Origin: an uncultured Bacteroidales bacterium
Lineage (GTDB): Bacteria; Bacteroidota; Bacteroidia; Bacteroidales; Paludibacteraceae
NCBI GenBank assembly: GCA_946411385.1
Contig: CAMKDV010000005.1
Location: 124,001-188,000, forward strand
Direction: 5' to 3'
DNA: 64,000 bases
Position 1 is the stretch's first letter, and every line of letters starts with the position of its first letter. Below are positions 16,937-24,672 of the stretch, piece by piece. The position numbers and the translations under genes are program-made. The notes under the pieces were generated by a model. It was given only the letters and a program-made list of their open reading frames with translations. It had not been told where the DNA came from and ran no database searches.

Positions 16937-17450
16937 GGACATCTATGGTCTGCTAAAAAATAGAATACAAAAAATGTGCCAAACGCCAGGTGATTCGGCA
17001 CTTATTCTTGCAAAAGTCAAAAATGTGGACGGTCAGACATGCACCGTGACCATTGATGACTTAGAACTGGCAGATGTCCGACTGCGTGCCGTAGTCAATG
17101 ATGAGGAATCCGGCATACTGGTTACGCCGACTGTCGGCAGCTTCGTAATGATTACGGATCTGAGCAATGGCGACAAACGAGATTGGGCTGTCGTGATGTA
17201 CAGCGAAATAGATAAGGTGGAGTTCAATGGAGGAAAGAAAGATGGCCTTATCAATATCAATGACCTCACTGATAAGCTCAACAATCTCGTGGATGAAGTG
17301 AATGACCTCAAAGATAAGTTCAACGGCCATGTGCATACAGGAACCGGATATGCTGGCGCAGCACTTACTATTCAGGCTACAACCAGCACGGCATCCGCAG
17401 CAAGCAAATTTGATAAATCCGACTATGAGGATGACAAAATAACACACTGA
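16935..17450 (+). CDS. Baseplate spike protein (gpV/gp45-like)
   Basis: The start at 16935 (MDIYGLLKNRI) is preferred over the longer frame from 16869, because the longer version would run through the start region of the opposite-strand gene. About 171 residues: an OB-fold-like N-terminus (LILAKVKNVDG, VGSFVMITDLSNGDKRDWAVV), a helical linker and a C-terminal tip with GHVHTG, the metal-binding HxH motif of membrane-piercing spikes. It follows the hub as in Mu. Confidence 0.8.
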   Translation: MDIYGLLKNRIQKMCQTPGDSALILAKVKNVDGQTCTVTIDDLELADVRLRAVVNDEESGILVTPTVGSFVMITDLSNGDKRDWAVVMYSEIDKVEFNGGKKDGLININDLTDKLNNLVDEVNDLKDKFNGHVHTGTGYAGAALTIQATTSTASAASKFDKSDYEDDKITH

Positions 17451-17776
17451 TGACAGGAATAGCATTGACAATAAACGAAGCCGGAACCGGTTATGACCTC
17501 AAACTGGATATCCGTAGAGACACCACCGGCAAGATCGTCCAGGGGATGGTTCTGGAGGAAACAACCCCGCAGAACCAGACAATGATTCTGGTGGCTAATC
17601 CCGGTGAGTTCAAGGAACACCCTGCATGGGGTGTAGGTCTTGGCAATATCATCAACGACCATGACTTGGCTGCATGGCGTCGCAAGATCCGTGAACAGAT
17701 AGAAGCGGACGGCCAGCGCATAACCACATTGGAACTGACAGAAAAAGGTTTGAAACTTGAAGCACAATACAAATGA
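17450..17776 (+). CDS. Baseplate wedge protein, GPW/gp25 family
   Basis: A 108-residue protein with the gp25-like pattern: NPGEFKEHPAWGVGLGN and a helical IREQIEADGQRITTLEL. gp25 homologues start sheath polymerisation from the baseplate. It overlaps the preceding stop by one base (TGATG) and the amidase start by 4 nt, so it is translationally coupled. Confidence 0.75.
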   Translation: MTGIALTINEAGTGYDLKLDIRRDTTGKIVQGMVLEETTPQNQTMILVANPGEFKEHPAWGVGLGNIINDHDLAAWRRKIREQIEADGQRITTLELTEKGLKLEAQYK

Positions 17777-18243
17777 GACAGATCAATGACATTATCATCC
17801 ACTGTTCCGACACACCGGAAGGACGAAATGACACTGCGGAGGATATCCGCCGTTGGCATACCAAAGAGAGAGGTTGGAAGGATATCGGCTATCACTATGT
17901 GATTGACCTTGATGGAACAATAGAGCTTGGTAGACCAGTAGAGACTGCCGGTGCACATTGCACCAACCATAATGCTCATTCTATAGGCATCTGCTATATT
18001 GGTGGTGCAATATGGCGTGATGGTGTGGATGTAAACGGAAAGCCTATAAAGGGGGCGGACGGTAAGACACACCTTGTACCTAAGGACACACGTACACCAG
18101 AACAGAAAAAGGCATTAGTGGAACTATGCCGGCAGCTTAAAGTTAAATACCCAAATGCCGGTATCCATGGCCATCGTGAATATGCAAACAAGTCCTGTCC
18201 GTCATTTGATGTACAGGCATGGAGAAAGGAGGTTAATTTATGA
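17773..18243 (+). CDS. Endolysin: N-acetylmuramoyl-L-alanine amidase (amidase_2)
   Basis: A 156-residue T7-lysozyme-like amidase that cuts the bond between N-acetylmuramic acid and L-alanine. Zinc ligands are His10 (IIIHCSDTP), His134 (IHGHREY) and Cys142 (KSCPSFD), with the conserved GYHYVIDLDG and the AGAHCTNHN region. No signal peptide, so release would need a holin. It sits in the middle of the baseplate genes and begins the lysis cluster, overlapping the next gene by 4 nt. Confidence 0.88.
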   Translation: MRQINDIIIHCSDTPEGRNDTAEDIRRWHTKERGWKDIGYHYVIDLDGTIELGRPVETAGAHCTNHNAHSIGICYIGGAIWRDGVDVNGKPIKGADGKTHLVPKDTRTPEQKKALVELCRQLKVKYPNAGIHGHREYANKSCPSFDVQAWRKEVNL

Positions 18244-18635
18244 CAACTGAAATTTGGATGCTCATTCTCAATTTCGTATTGAGTGGCGGATTGATAGCCG
18301 CTATTGTTGCCATCGCTACGCTCCGCAGTCATGTCAAAGAGGCAGAGGCAAAAGCAGAACAGGCATTGGCAGAAGCCAAAAAGATGCAAGCCGAAGCCAA
18401 ATCTACGGAGTTGGATAACGATAAGACCCTTGTGGATACTTTTAATGAATATATTGTTGCACCCTTAAAAAACGAAGTCAATGGATTACGTAAAGATGTG
18501 CGCAAGTTCACGCGCGCTGTTGAGAAAATCAACGATTGTCCTCATGCTGCTGACTGCCCTGTGCGGCGTGAGCTGCAAAACGACCAAAACTGCAACGCAG
18601 ACTGCGCTATCAGTGCAGACAGACCAGAAAAATGA
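18240..18635 (+). CDS. Membrane-anchored coiled-coil lysis protein (holin or i-spanin candidate)
   Basis: A 131-residue protein with one N-terminal membrane segment (IWMLILNFVLSGGLIAAIVAIATL, about 5-28), then a strong Ala/Glu/Lys coiled coil (about 30-60) and a soluble C-terminus with four cysteines (CPHAADCP, CNADC). The position after the amidase and the topology fit an inner-membrane spanin or a holin-like protein. The next gene begins inside it in another frame. Function is inferred. Confidence 0.6.
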   Translation: MTTEIWMLILNFVLSGGLIAAIVAIATLRSHVKEAEAKAEQALAEAKKMQAEAKSTELDNDKTLVDTFNEYIVAPLKNEVNGLRKDVRKFTRAVEKINDCPHAADCPVRRELQNDQNCNADCAISADRPEK

Positions 18636-19041
18636 TTTGGAGCAACACACCGAGTTACAGACCGATGTGCAGACCTCGCAACAATCATCTGACATGAGTA
18701 CCGCCAACACCGATGTGGATGAGGTTATTGAGGAAACGACATGGAGCGCCCCGGACGGCACCGGAACGCAGCACCCGGTCAAGACCACGAAGACTACCCG
18801 GCAGACGCGCAGCGGCAAACAGAATAACATACAGACGACTACTGCCAGTGAAGCGCATACAGCGGAAAAGTCTGACATAAACGACAACTCAAAAATCAAG
18901 ACCAGTACCGACGAAAAGACCAATAGCGAAACGACTACCAAGACCAGCACACCGGCATGGGTGATTTGGATCATCATCGGCATCTTCGCTGTCATCGCCA
19001 TCGTGGTTCTGGTTGTACTTAGACATTACCGCATAATATGA
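18481..19041 (+). CDS. Candidate u-spanin (lipoprotein with C-terminal membrane anchor)
   Basis: The gene starts within the preceding one in another frame; Met codons at 18481 and 18496 are both possible. It has a lipoprotein-like signal (IVLMLLTALCGVSC, Cys about 32), then about 110 residues rich in Ser, Thr, Gln and Lys, and a strong C-terminal membrane segment (WVIWIIIGIFAVIAIVVLVV). A single protein anchored in the outer membrane by lipid and in the inner membrane by a C-terminal helix is the design of a unimolecular spanin such as T1 gp11, which fuses the membranes in the last step of lysis. Assignment rests on topology, not on sequence identity. Confidence 0.6.
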   Translation: MDYVKMCASSRALLRKSTIVLMLLTALCGVSCKTTKTATQTALSVQTDQKNDLEQHTELQTDVQTSQQSSDMSTANTDVDEVIEETTWSAPDGTGTQHPVKTTKTTRQTRSGKQNNIQTTTASEAHTAEKSDINDNSKIKTSTDEKTNSETTTKTSTPAWVIWIIIGIFAVIAIVVLVVLRHYRII

Positions 19042-19331
19042 TTACTGTTACCTCACGCCAATCTGTTCTGGATATTGCCCTGCAACACTGCGGCAGCCTT
19101 GAAGCCGCTTATGACATTGCAGCCGGCAATGATATCAGCCTGACCGATGACCTTGCCACCGGTCAAACGCTGTCTGTTCCGGAAGCCACGGACGCGACAA
19201 TGGCGCAGCACTACAGCGTGAAGGGCTTCCAACCGGCAACCGCCATAACCCAAGCCGAGATAAATGACACGCTCAATATCGGTGAGGGTGTGGAGTTCTG
19301 GGGTATTGAATTTGATTTTATTGTTTCGTAA
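19038..19331 (+). CDS. Small LysM-like tail protein
   Basis: A 97-residue protein. The first half (QSVLDIALQHCGSLEAAYDIAA, GQTLSVP) follows a LysM fold pattern. Small LysM-type proteins are common among tail and baseplate adaptors. It lies between the lysis genes and the baseplate J gene and overlaps the previous stop by 4 nt. A peptidoglycan-binding role is possible. Confidence 0.55.
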   Translation: MITVTSRQSVLDIALQHCGSLEAAYDIAAGNDISLTDDLATGQTLSVPEATDATMAQHYSVKGFQPATAITQAEINDTLNIGEGVEFWGIEFDFIVS

Positions 19332-19343
19332 ATACTGACAAAC

Positions 19344-20213
19344 ATGGCACGAACTATCGACACCATCAAAACAGAGCTAAAGCAGGCGTTCATGCAGGAC
19401 ACCACGCTTCAAGAGAAATACGGCTTTGCCGCTAACGCTGACTTTGACAATGTTTTCAGCAAGGTTAGTCTGGAGAGTATCATCCTCTATATTGTTGCAG
19501 CCTCCATTTGGACGCTGGAGCGGCTTTTTGACACACATACAGCCGAAGTTACCGACTATATTGCCACCATGAAGCCACATTCGCTTCGGTGGTATGTAGA
19601 GAAGGCCAAGGCGTTCATGTATGGTGAGCCGGTACTGCCGGAACTCATTAGTGGTTCGGATGTCTATGACACCACCGATATGACGGATGAGCAGATTGCA
19701 CAGGCCAAGATTGTCACCTTTGCTGCCTGTACTGAGAACAACGCGACGCTGTACCTTAAAGTAGCGAAAGCAGGGCCGGCACCACTCACAGCTGATGAGA
19801 AAGCAGCTTTTATTGCTTACCTTCATGAGATTAAGGATGCCGGTGTTCGTATTGATGTTATATCTGAGCAAGGCGACTACCTCAAACTGGATATGGTCAT
19901 CTACTATGATCCATTGCTCATCAATGCAAATGGAGAGAGTAAAGCCGATGGTACAAAGGTAGTTGAGCAAGCCATCAAGGACTATATCGAAAACATCCCA
20001 TTCAATGGCGAGTTTCGCAAGAATGAACTGGAGGATGCCATCCAAGCCGTCAATGGTGTGGTCATGGTAGAGTTTAATGCTGCATACCATTCTGAGACTG
20101 GTGCCGAAGATACCTATGATGAAGTGGTGCCATACTGCAAACCTGCTTCCGGTTATTTCAAGTTTAACAATGCCGATCTTTCGGACGTAACCTATCAGCC
20201 CTATGCAAATTGA
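19344..20213 (+). CDS. Baseplate J-like wedge protein (Mu gp47-like)
   Basis: A 289-residue protein with features of the baseplate J family: an N-terminal helical region (SIILYIVAASIWTLERLFD), a central strand-rich part and the late motif KDYIENIPFNGEFRKNELEDAIQAVNGV. It would form the baseplate wedge with the following gene. The end overlaps the next start by 11 nt. Confidence 0.78.
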   Translation: MARTIDTIKTELKQAFMQDTTLQEKYGFAANADFDNVFSKVSLESIILYIVAASIWTLERLFDTHTAEVTDYIATMKPHSLRWYVEKAKAFMYGEPVLPELISGSDVYDTTDMTDEQIAQAKIVTFAACTENNATLYLKVAKAGPAPLTADEKAAFIAYLHEIKDAGVRIDVISEQGDYLKLDMVIYYDPLLINANGESKADGTKVVEQAIKDYIENIPFNGEFRKNELEDAIQAVNGVVMVEFNAAYHSETGAEDTYDEVVPYCKPASGYFKFNNADLSDVTYQPYAN

Positions 20214-20697
20214 TTACCGCAAACTGGTCATACTCTTATTGCCGACGTTCCTGCGCCAACCGGTTCTGATGGCATGGCTTCGCGCAATGGCTTATCCATT
20301 GCAGCAACTCCATGACCGTCACCAAGCGGCACGCACGCAACGCCTTTATGAGCTGCGACACACCAGCCAAGTGTGTTATATCAAAAATGCCCTCAATAAT
20401 GAGTTCGGAATCACAAACTATGCCAACGGCTTTGAGATAGAGGACATCAACGCGCCCGGTGAATGGGTGTGGATCTATGATGAGAATGTGGACCGCTTTG
20501 ATGATGAACAGCACATGCTCTTTGATGATCCTACGTTCATCCATAACATTTCTGCTATTCTGCCGCCTACGTCTGCATTCTTTGTCTTGGTTCCGCAATC
20601 CATAACCATTGACGAGACGAACGAGGCACGCATCCGTTCCATAGTGAACAAGTACCGACTGGCATCACGAACCTTTGAAATAAAAACAAGAATATGA
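20203..20697 (+). CDS. Baseplate wedge protein (gpI/gp48-like)
   Basis: A 164-residue protein following baseplate J, the usual place of the gpI wedge component that attaches tail fibres. It begins with a hydrophobic LVILLLPTFLRQPVLMAWLRAM and has a strand-rich C-terminal half. Assignment comes mainly from order. It overlaps the following fibre gene by 4 nt. Confidence 0.6.
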   Translation: MQIDYRKLVILLLPTFLRQPVLMAWLRAMAYPLQQLHDRHQAARTQRLYELRHTSQVCYIKNALNNEFGITNYANGFEIEDINAPGEWVWIYDENVDRFDDEQHMLFDDPTFIHNISAILPPTSAFFVLVPQSITIDETNEARIRSIVNKYRLASRTFEIKTRI

Positions 20698-21605
20698 ACA
20701 CGCAACATTTCACAAACAACGACAATCAGAAGTTCCCGCTTTCTACGGAGGCGTTAGCTTTCATGCAGGAACAAATCAAACTGGCATACGGTCTAACAGA
20801 TCTTGCCGGTCAGAACATTATTGTCAAGCAGTCATCCGCGACTGAAACAGGCTTGGTTATCTATGATGGTGAACTATTACCATTGACCGGCACACCGGCA
20901 CGCTTCATAACTATAGCACAGAGCACGGAACAGGTAAACGTTGAAGGACGTTTCACTGGCACGGTTCGCACTACCAGGACAGCCGCGTATGCATCTGTAA
21001 TTAGGCAGCGCGTTGGCAGCACTGGCACTGGTTCCAAAGCCGCCAGCGCATTCACCATCCTCAAAAGCATTTCCACGCTCATGAGCGAACTGGATGAGGC
21101 GCAGCGGCACCACGTTCCGACCGGTGCCATAATGATGTGGAGTGGGACAATAGCGAACATTCCTACCGGATGGGCATTGTGTAACGGTCAGAATGGAACG
21201 CCAGACCTCCAAGGCCGTTTTATTGTTGGTGCAAGTACCGGTGTTGTTATGTTTGATTCTAAAGGGTACAACTACCCTGTAGGATCTACTGGAGGAAAAA
21301 ATGAAGTGGCACTAACAGAATCCCAAATGCCACAACACGGTGCACACTTATATCATGATGAAAACGAGTGGAAAGCTTATGCTGATGACTATAATTCCAC
21401 TACAGAAGGTGGCCCGTCAACTGAAAAAAGGTACTTAGAGATAAGTGCCCTTAAACGTTACGATGATTCTCCATGGCAAAATAGAGGATGGTTGCAAGAA
21501 CATGGCAACGAGGCTTTCCCATCAAGATGGAAGCGAGGAGGCAACCAACCACACGAGAACCGTCCTGTGTTCTACGCATTGGCGTACATTATGAAGATTA
21601 TTTAA
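20694..21605 (+). CDS. Tail fibre with collar domain
   Basis: A 303-residue protein. The N-terminal 150 residues are a shaft-like region. The C-terminal part is a phage tail-collar domain: HVPTGAIMMWSGTIANIPTGW, ALCNGQNGTPDLQGRFIVGA, and the ending ENRPVFYALAYIMKI. It is a likely receptor-binding or fibre-tip protein. The segment at about 185-280 has few collar landmarks and is probably the host-range part. Confidence 0.75.
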   Translation: MNTQHFTNNDNQKFPLSTEALAFMQEQIKLAYGLTDLAGQNIIVKQSSATETGLVIYDGELLPLTGTPARFITIAQSTEQVNVEGRFTGTVRTTRTAAYASVIRQRVGSTGTGSKAASAFTILKSISTLMSELDEAQRHHVPTGAIMMWSGTIANIPTGWALCNGQNGTPDLQGRFIVGASTGVVMFDSKGYNYPVGSTGGKNEVALTESQMPQHGAHLYHDENEWKAYADDYNSTTEGGPSTEKRYLEISALKRYDDSPWQNRGWLQEHGNEAFPSRWKRGGNQPHENRPVFYALAYIMKII

Positions 21606-21629
21606 TCACCGTTTAATCAGTGTTTCAAT

Positions 21630-24464
21630 ATGGATATAGCAACAATTTTAACATGGTTCAAAAGGGGCTGCAAACCCACGGAGGCGCAATTCGCAGCCAC
21701 GTTCCAATCATTCCGCCATAAGGATGATGCCATCCCGATGGGCGATGTCTCAGGTTTGACGATGGCACTCGCTAATAAGTCGGAAAACGGACACACGCAC
21801 ACACTTTCGGAGATAACCGACTATGATGGTGGCGACAAAGAAGTCATCAATGCCATGGTGGCGCAAGACAGTACCGAACTGGAGACGTTCACTAAGACTG
21901 CCGGCATGTATTATATTCTGCTGAGCGATGATCTGCTTTACCAATGCGTGCATGATGAGGACACGGACACCGATTCCCTCACCGAAGTAGAGCCGGATGG
22001 CAAAGTCGTCTATTCTGCTTATGATGCAAATGAGAACCTGCATATCTACCTCTACAACATGCCCAATCTCATGTTCCAGGACGTGACCAATGAACAAGTA
22101 GATAAAACCATCTATACAAACAATCTGGAGAGCCTCATCACACGCCAATTGGCTAATGGTGTGTATTCTGTAGTGTACATCAATAGCGGCATTGATGATA
22201 ATACGTATGGTGATGCCTACACGCTTACAGTAGGTGATGGCTCCATCGCCAGCCGTGTTCTGGAGTGCCGCACAGGATGGGCACAGACTATTCTGGTAGA
22301 TGAGACGTATCAATGGCAGTGGCACAACTATTCGTACAACGGCCATGGCCACCAGCAATCAGACGTTGAAGGTTTGACGGAAGCCCTCGCAGGGAAGGCT
22401 GCCTCCAATCATGATCATGATGGTGTGTACCAGCCAGCCGGTAGTTATGCAGCCGCAGATCACAACCATGATTCCGCGTATGCTGCCAAGAACCACACGC
22501 ATAGTGAGTACCTGACGCAACACCAGGACATCAGTGGTAAACAGGATAAAACTGACAATTCTTTGCTGACTACAGCTAAGAACATTGTCAGTGCCATCAA
22601 TGAGCTGTGGAATAAGTTTGCGGACTACGCGCTGGCTAATCATAACCACAATGGGGTGTATCAGCCTGCCGGTGACTATGCTTCACGTTCCCATGGTCAC
22701 GCAATAGGAGCTATTGAAGGTTTGTCTGATGCCCTTGCCGGAAAAGCAGCCTCTAACCACAATCACGATGGCGTGTACCAGCCTGCCGGAAACTATGCCG
22801 CTTCTGATCACACTCACAGCCAGTACCTGACGCAGCATCAGGACATCAGCGGCAAACAGGATAAAACCGACAACTCTCTGCTGACAACGGTCAAAACGAT
22901 TGTCGGTGCTATCAATGAGCTATGGAATAAGTTTGCAGACTACCTCAAAGGCATTCAGCATGTCACCTATGCGCAACTGGTTACGCTCCGGAACAATAAC
23001 GGACTGGTTGCCGGTCAGTGGTACCGCATCACCGACTATATGACAACCGTTGCAAATGACACCGAAGCACGCAGCGCAGGGCATCCGTTTGATTTGTTGG
23101 TTATGGCCACAAGCGCAAACACTCTTTCCGAGGAAGCCAAGGCCGTCAAGAGTTCCAGAGACAGCAACGACTATTTCACAGACGCTAACCTGAACGCATG
23201 GAAGGTGTGGTATAGTCTGGACAATGACACAACGCGCTTCCAATGGGCGGACACGGAGAATGGTAAAGGTGTCATCTGGCGCATGATCGACGAGTGGCAG
23301 AATGATTGCCCCTATGACTTCAAAAATGTGCAGTTCAAACGCTACAAAGTAACACCTACCACGCCTGTTCCGGAGGACGTAGAAGAACAACAGTTGCTTG
23401 CTGATCTGGACGGCACCTATATAGGCACAAATGCAGAAATGCAAGGTCTCACGGTTGAAGACTATGACGATTTTGTCTGGGTTTATACATTTTCATTTGG
23501 GGATAGACTATCTACACCTGTAGATGCTTCTCTTATGGGTTATGTGAATGATGAACAGGGCGAAGGCTATGGGTACAAAGGATATTATGGTGACAATGTT
23601 ATTTTGCCATGTACCTGTCATCAGACCATTGATGATGAGCAGCAATCTGTTTTTTGCTTGAACAATGTCGTTTGGATCACAAACAATGTCAAATACCGTT
23701 CTCTTATTTGTGGCAACCGTGTTGAAAGCGAATGTATCAATATGACCTTATCCGGACACGGTACCCATATCAAGCATGATTGTCAGAATATCATCATGGG
23801 TGATGGCTGTTTAGGAAACACAATCGGAGTTGGCTGTTTCTTGTGTACATTCGGGAACGGTTGTAGTAGCAATACATTCGGGAACGATTGTTGGTATAAT
23901 ACATTCGGGAACGGTTGTGGCAGTAACACATTCGGGAACTACTGTTATCACAACACATTCGGGAACTACTTCCAACGTAACACGTTCGGGAACGGTTGTG
24001 GTTATAACACGTTCGGGAACGGTTGTTATTGGAACACATTCGGGAACTACTTCCAATGGAACACGTTCGGGAACGATTGCCGTTATAACACATTCGGGAA
24101 CGATTGCTGCAATAATACATTCGGGAACGACTGCTATGAGAATACATTCGGGAACGGTTGCAACTGGAACACGTTCGGGAACAACTGCTGGAATAACACA
24201 TTCGGGAACAGTTGCGGTGGCAATACATTCGGGAACAACTGCCGCTATATCACTGTTCACAACGGCGTTCAATACGTGGAAGTTCCTGGCGGCAGCACCG
24301 TTTCTGCCTATGTTCAAAACGCCCAAATACTCAACGGAACGCACGGTACTGACTCGTCAAATCTGCTACAAATATCGTTCCAAGAGGATGCAGACTACTG
24401 CCAATTTGCAGGACTGAATAGCAGTGGTATTTTGAAGATCTGGGTGCCTGCTGACGCTGCATAA
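21630..24464 (+). CDS. Large tail fibre with HxH repeats and 16 nonapeptide repeats
   Basis: A 944-residue fibre. After an N-terminal attachment part (about 1-245) come histidine-rich repeats (HDHDGVYQPAG, HNHDSAYAAKNHTHSEYL) in two copies separated by 116 codons; HxH triads in fibres bind iron. A domain starting at about 440 (YAQLVTLRNNNGLVAGQWYR ... WADTENGKGVIWRMIDEW) is typical of Bacteroidetes fibre proteins. Residues about 730-873 are sixteen 9-residue repeats NTFGNxCxx, predicted to be a solenoid. A short cap (HNGVQYVEVPGGSTV ... GILKIWVPADAA) ends it. Last gene of the late operon and the likely host-recognition protein. Confidence 0.85.
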   Translation: MDIATILTWFKRGCKPTEAQFAATFQSFRHKDDAIPMGDVSGLTMALANKSENGHTHTLSEITDYDGGDKEVINAMVAQDSTELETFTKTAGMYYILLSDDLLYQCVHDEDTDTDSLTEVEPDGKVVYSAYDANENLHIYLYNMPNLMFQDVTNEQVDKTIYTNNLESLITRQLANGVYSVVYINSGIDDNTYGDAYTLTVGDGSIASRVLECRTGWAQTILVDETYQWQWHNYSYNGHGHQQSDVEGLTEALAGKAASNHDHDGVYQPAGSYAAADHNHDSAYAAKNHTHSEYLTQHQDISGKQDKTDNSLLTTAKNIVSAINELWNKFADYALANHNHNGVYQPAGDYASRSHGHAIGAIEGLSDALAGKAASNHNHDGVYQPAGNYAASDHTHSQYLTQHQDISGKQDKTDNSLLTTVKTIVGAINELWNKFADYLKGIQHVTYAQLVTLRNNNGLVAGQWYRITDYMTTVANDTEARSAGHPFDLLVMATSANTLSEEAKAVKSSRDSNDYFTDANLNAWKVWYSLDNDTTRFQWADTENGKGVIWRMIDEWQNDCPYDFKNVQFKRYKVTPTTPVPEDVEEQQLLADLDGTYIGTNAEMQGLTVEDYDDFVWVYTFSFGDRLSTPVDASLMGYVNDEQGEGYGYKGYYGDNVILPCTCHQTIDDEQQSVFCLNNVVWITNNVKYRSLICGNRVESECINMTLSGHGTHIKHDCQNIIMGDGCLGNTIGVGCFLCTFGNGCSSNTFGNDCWYNTFGNGCGSNTFGNYCYHNTFGNYFQRNTFGNGCGYNTFGNGCYWNTFGNYFQWNTFGNDCRYNTFGNDCCNNTFGNDCYENTFGNGCNWNTFGNNCWNNTFGNSCGGNTFGNNCRYITVHNGVQYVEVPGGSTVSAYVQNAQILNGTHGTDSSNLLQISFQEDADYCQFAGLNSSGILKIWVPADAA
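22371..22945 (+). repeat. Internal duplication in the tail fibre gene
   Basis: Segments 22371-22631 and 22719-22945 encode near-identical protein: GL..ALAGKAASNH.HDGVYQPAG, then TQHQDISGKQDKTDNSLLTT and INELWNKFADY. The later copy lacks about 11 residues (one HxH unit). Many differences are synonymous, so the duplication is not recent. Confidence 0.85.
23817..24248 (+). repeat. 16 x 27-bp in-frame repeat array
   Basis: Sixteen units of exactly 27 bp encode NTFGN-x-C-x-x. The core DNA (ACATTCGGGAAC) is almost unchanged, while codons for positions 6, 8 and 9 vary widely (Gly, Asp, Tyr, Asn, Ser; Trp, Gly, Tyr, Arg, Cys, Asn and others). Two units replace Cys with Phe (NYFQR, NYFQW). It ends just before the fibre cap. 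Confidence 0.92.
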
Positions 24465-24585
24465 TTGACGTGCACATTTGCATATTCATGCGCTACCATC
24501 GCATCTATACGCAAAGAAAAATTGACCGGATAAAATCAACTTGTTTCGTAAATGTAGATAAATGAGCATATTACAAAGGCACGGA

Positions 24586-24646
24586 ATTTGGTTATGTATT
24601 AGTTGTTCCCGAACTAATCCTCATATAAATGAGGGAATAACCAAAT
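24586..24646 (+). promoter_or_regulatory. Three-way-junction leader upstream of the recombinase
   Basis: Outer 10-bp stem ATTTGGTTAT/ATAACCAAAT (24586-24595 with 24637-24646) encloses two adjacent hairpins, ATTAGTT/AACTAAT (24598-24604 with 24612-24618) and CCTCAT/ATGAGG (24619-24624 with 24629-24634). It lies 27 nt before the recombinase ATG, in the 208-nt gap after the fibre gene. It could be a structured mRNA leader or a recombinase-binding site. No consensus promoter seen in this gap. Confidence 0.6.
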
Positions 24647-24672
24647 ATCAACCTAATTAAAAACAAAGTTCT

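Noticed and set aside
23817..24248. Regular 27-bp repeats as a CRISPR array
   Set aside because: Units are contiguous, have no spacers, stay in frame and encode a constant nonapeptide scaffold within a tail fibre gene; no cas genes nearby.
23794..24344. Long antisense and alternate-frame open frames over the repeat array
   Set aside because: They are a by-product of a 27-bp repeat without stops in several frames; the proteins are simple repeats without start signals.
20694..24464. Diversity-generating retroelement acting on the fibre genes
   Set aside because: No reverse transcriptase or template repeat is visible in the window; one outside cannot be excluded.
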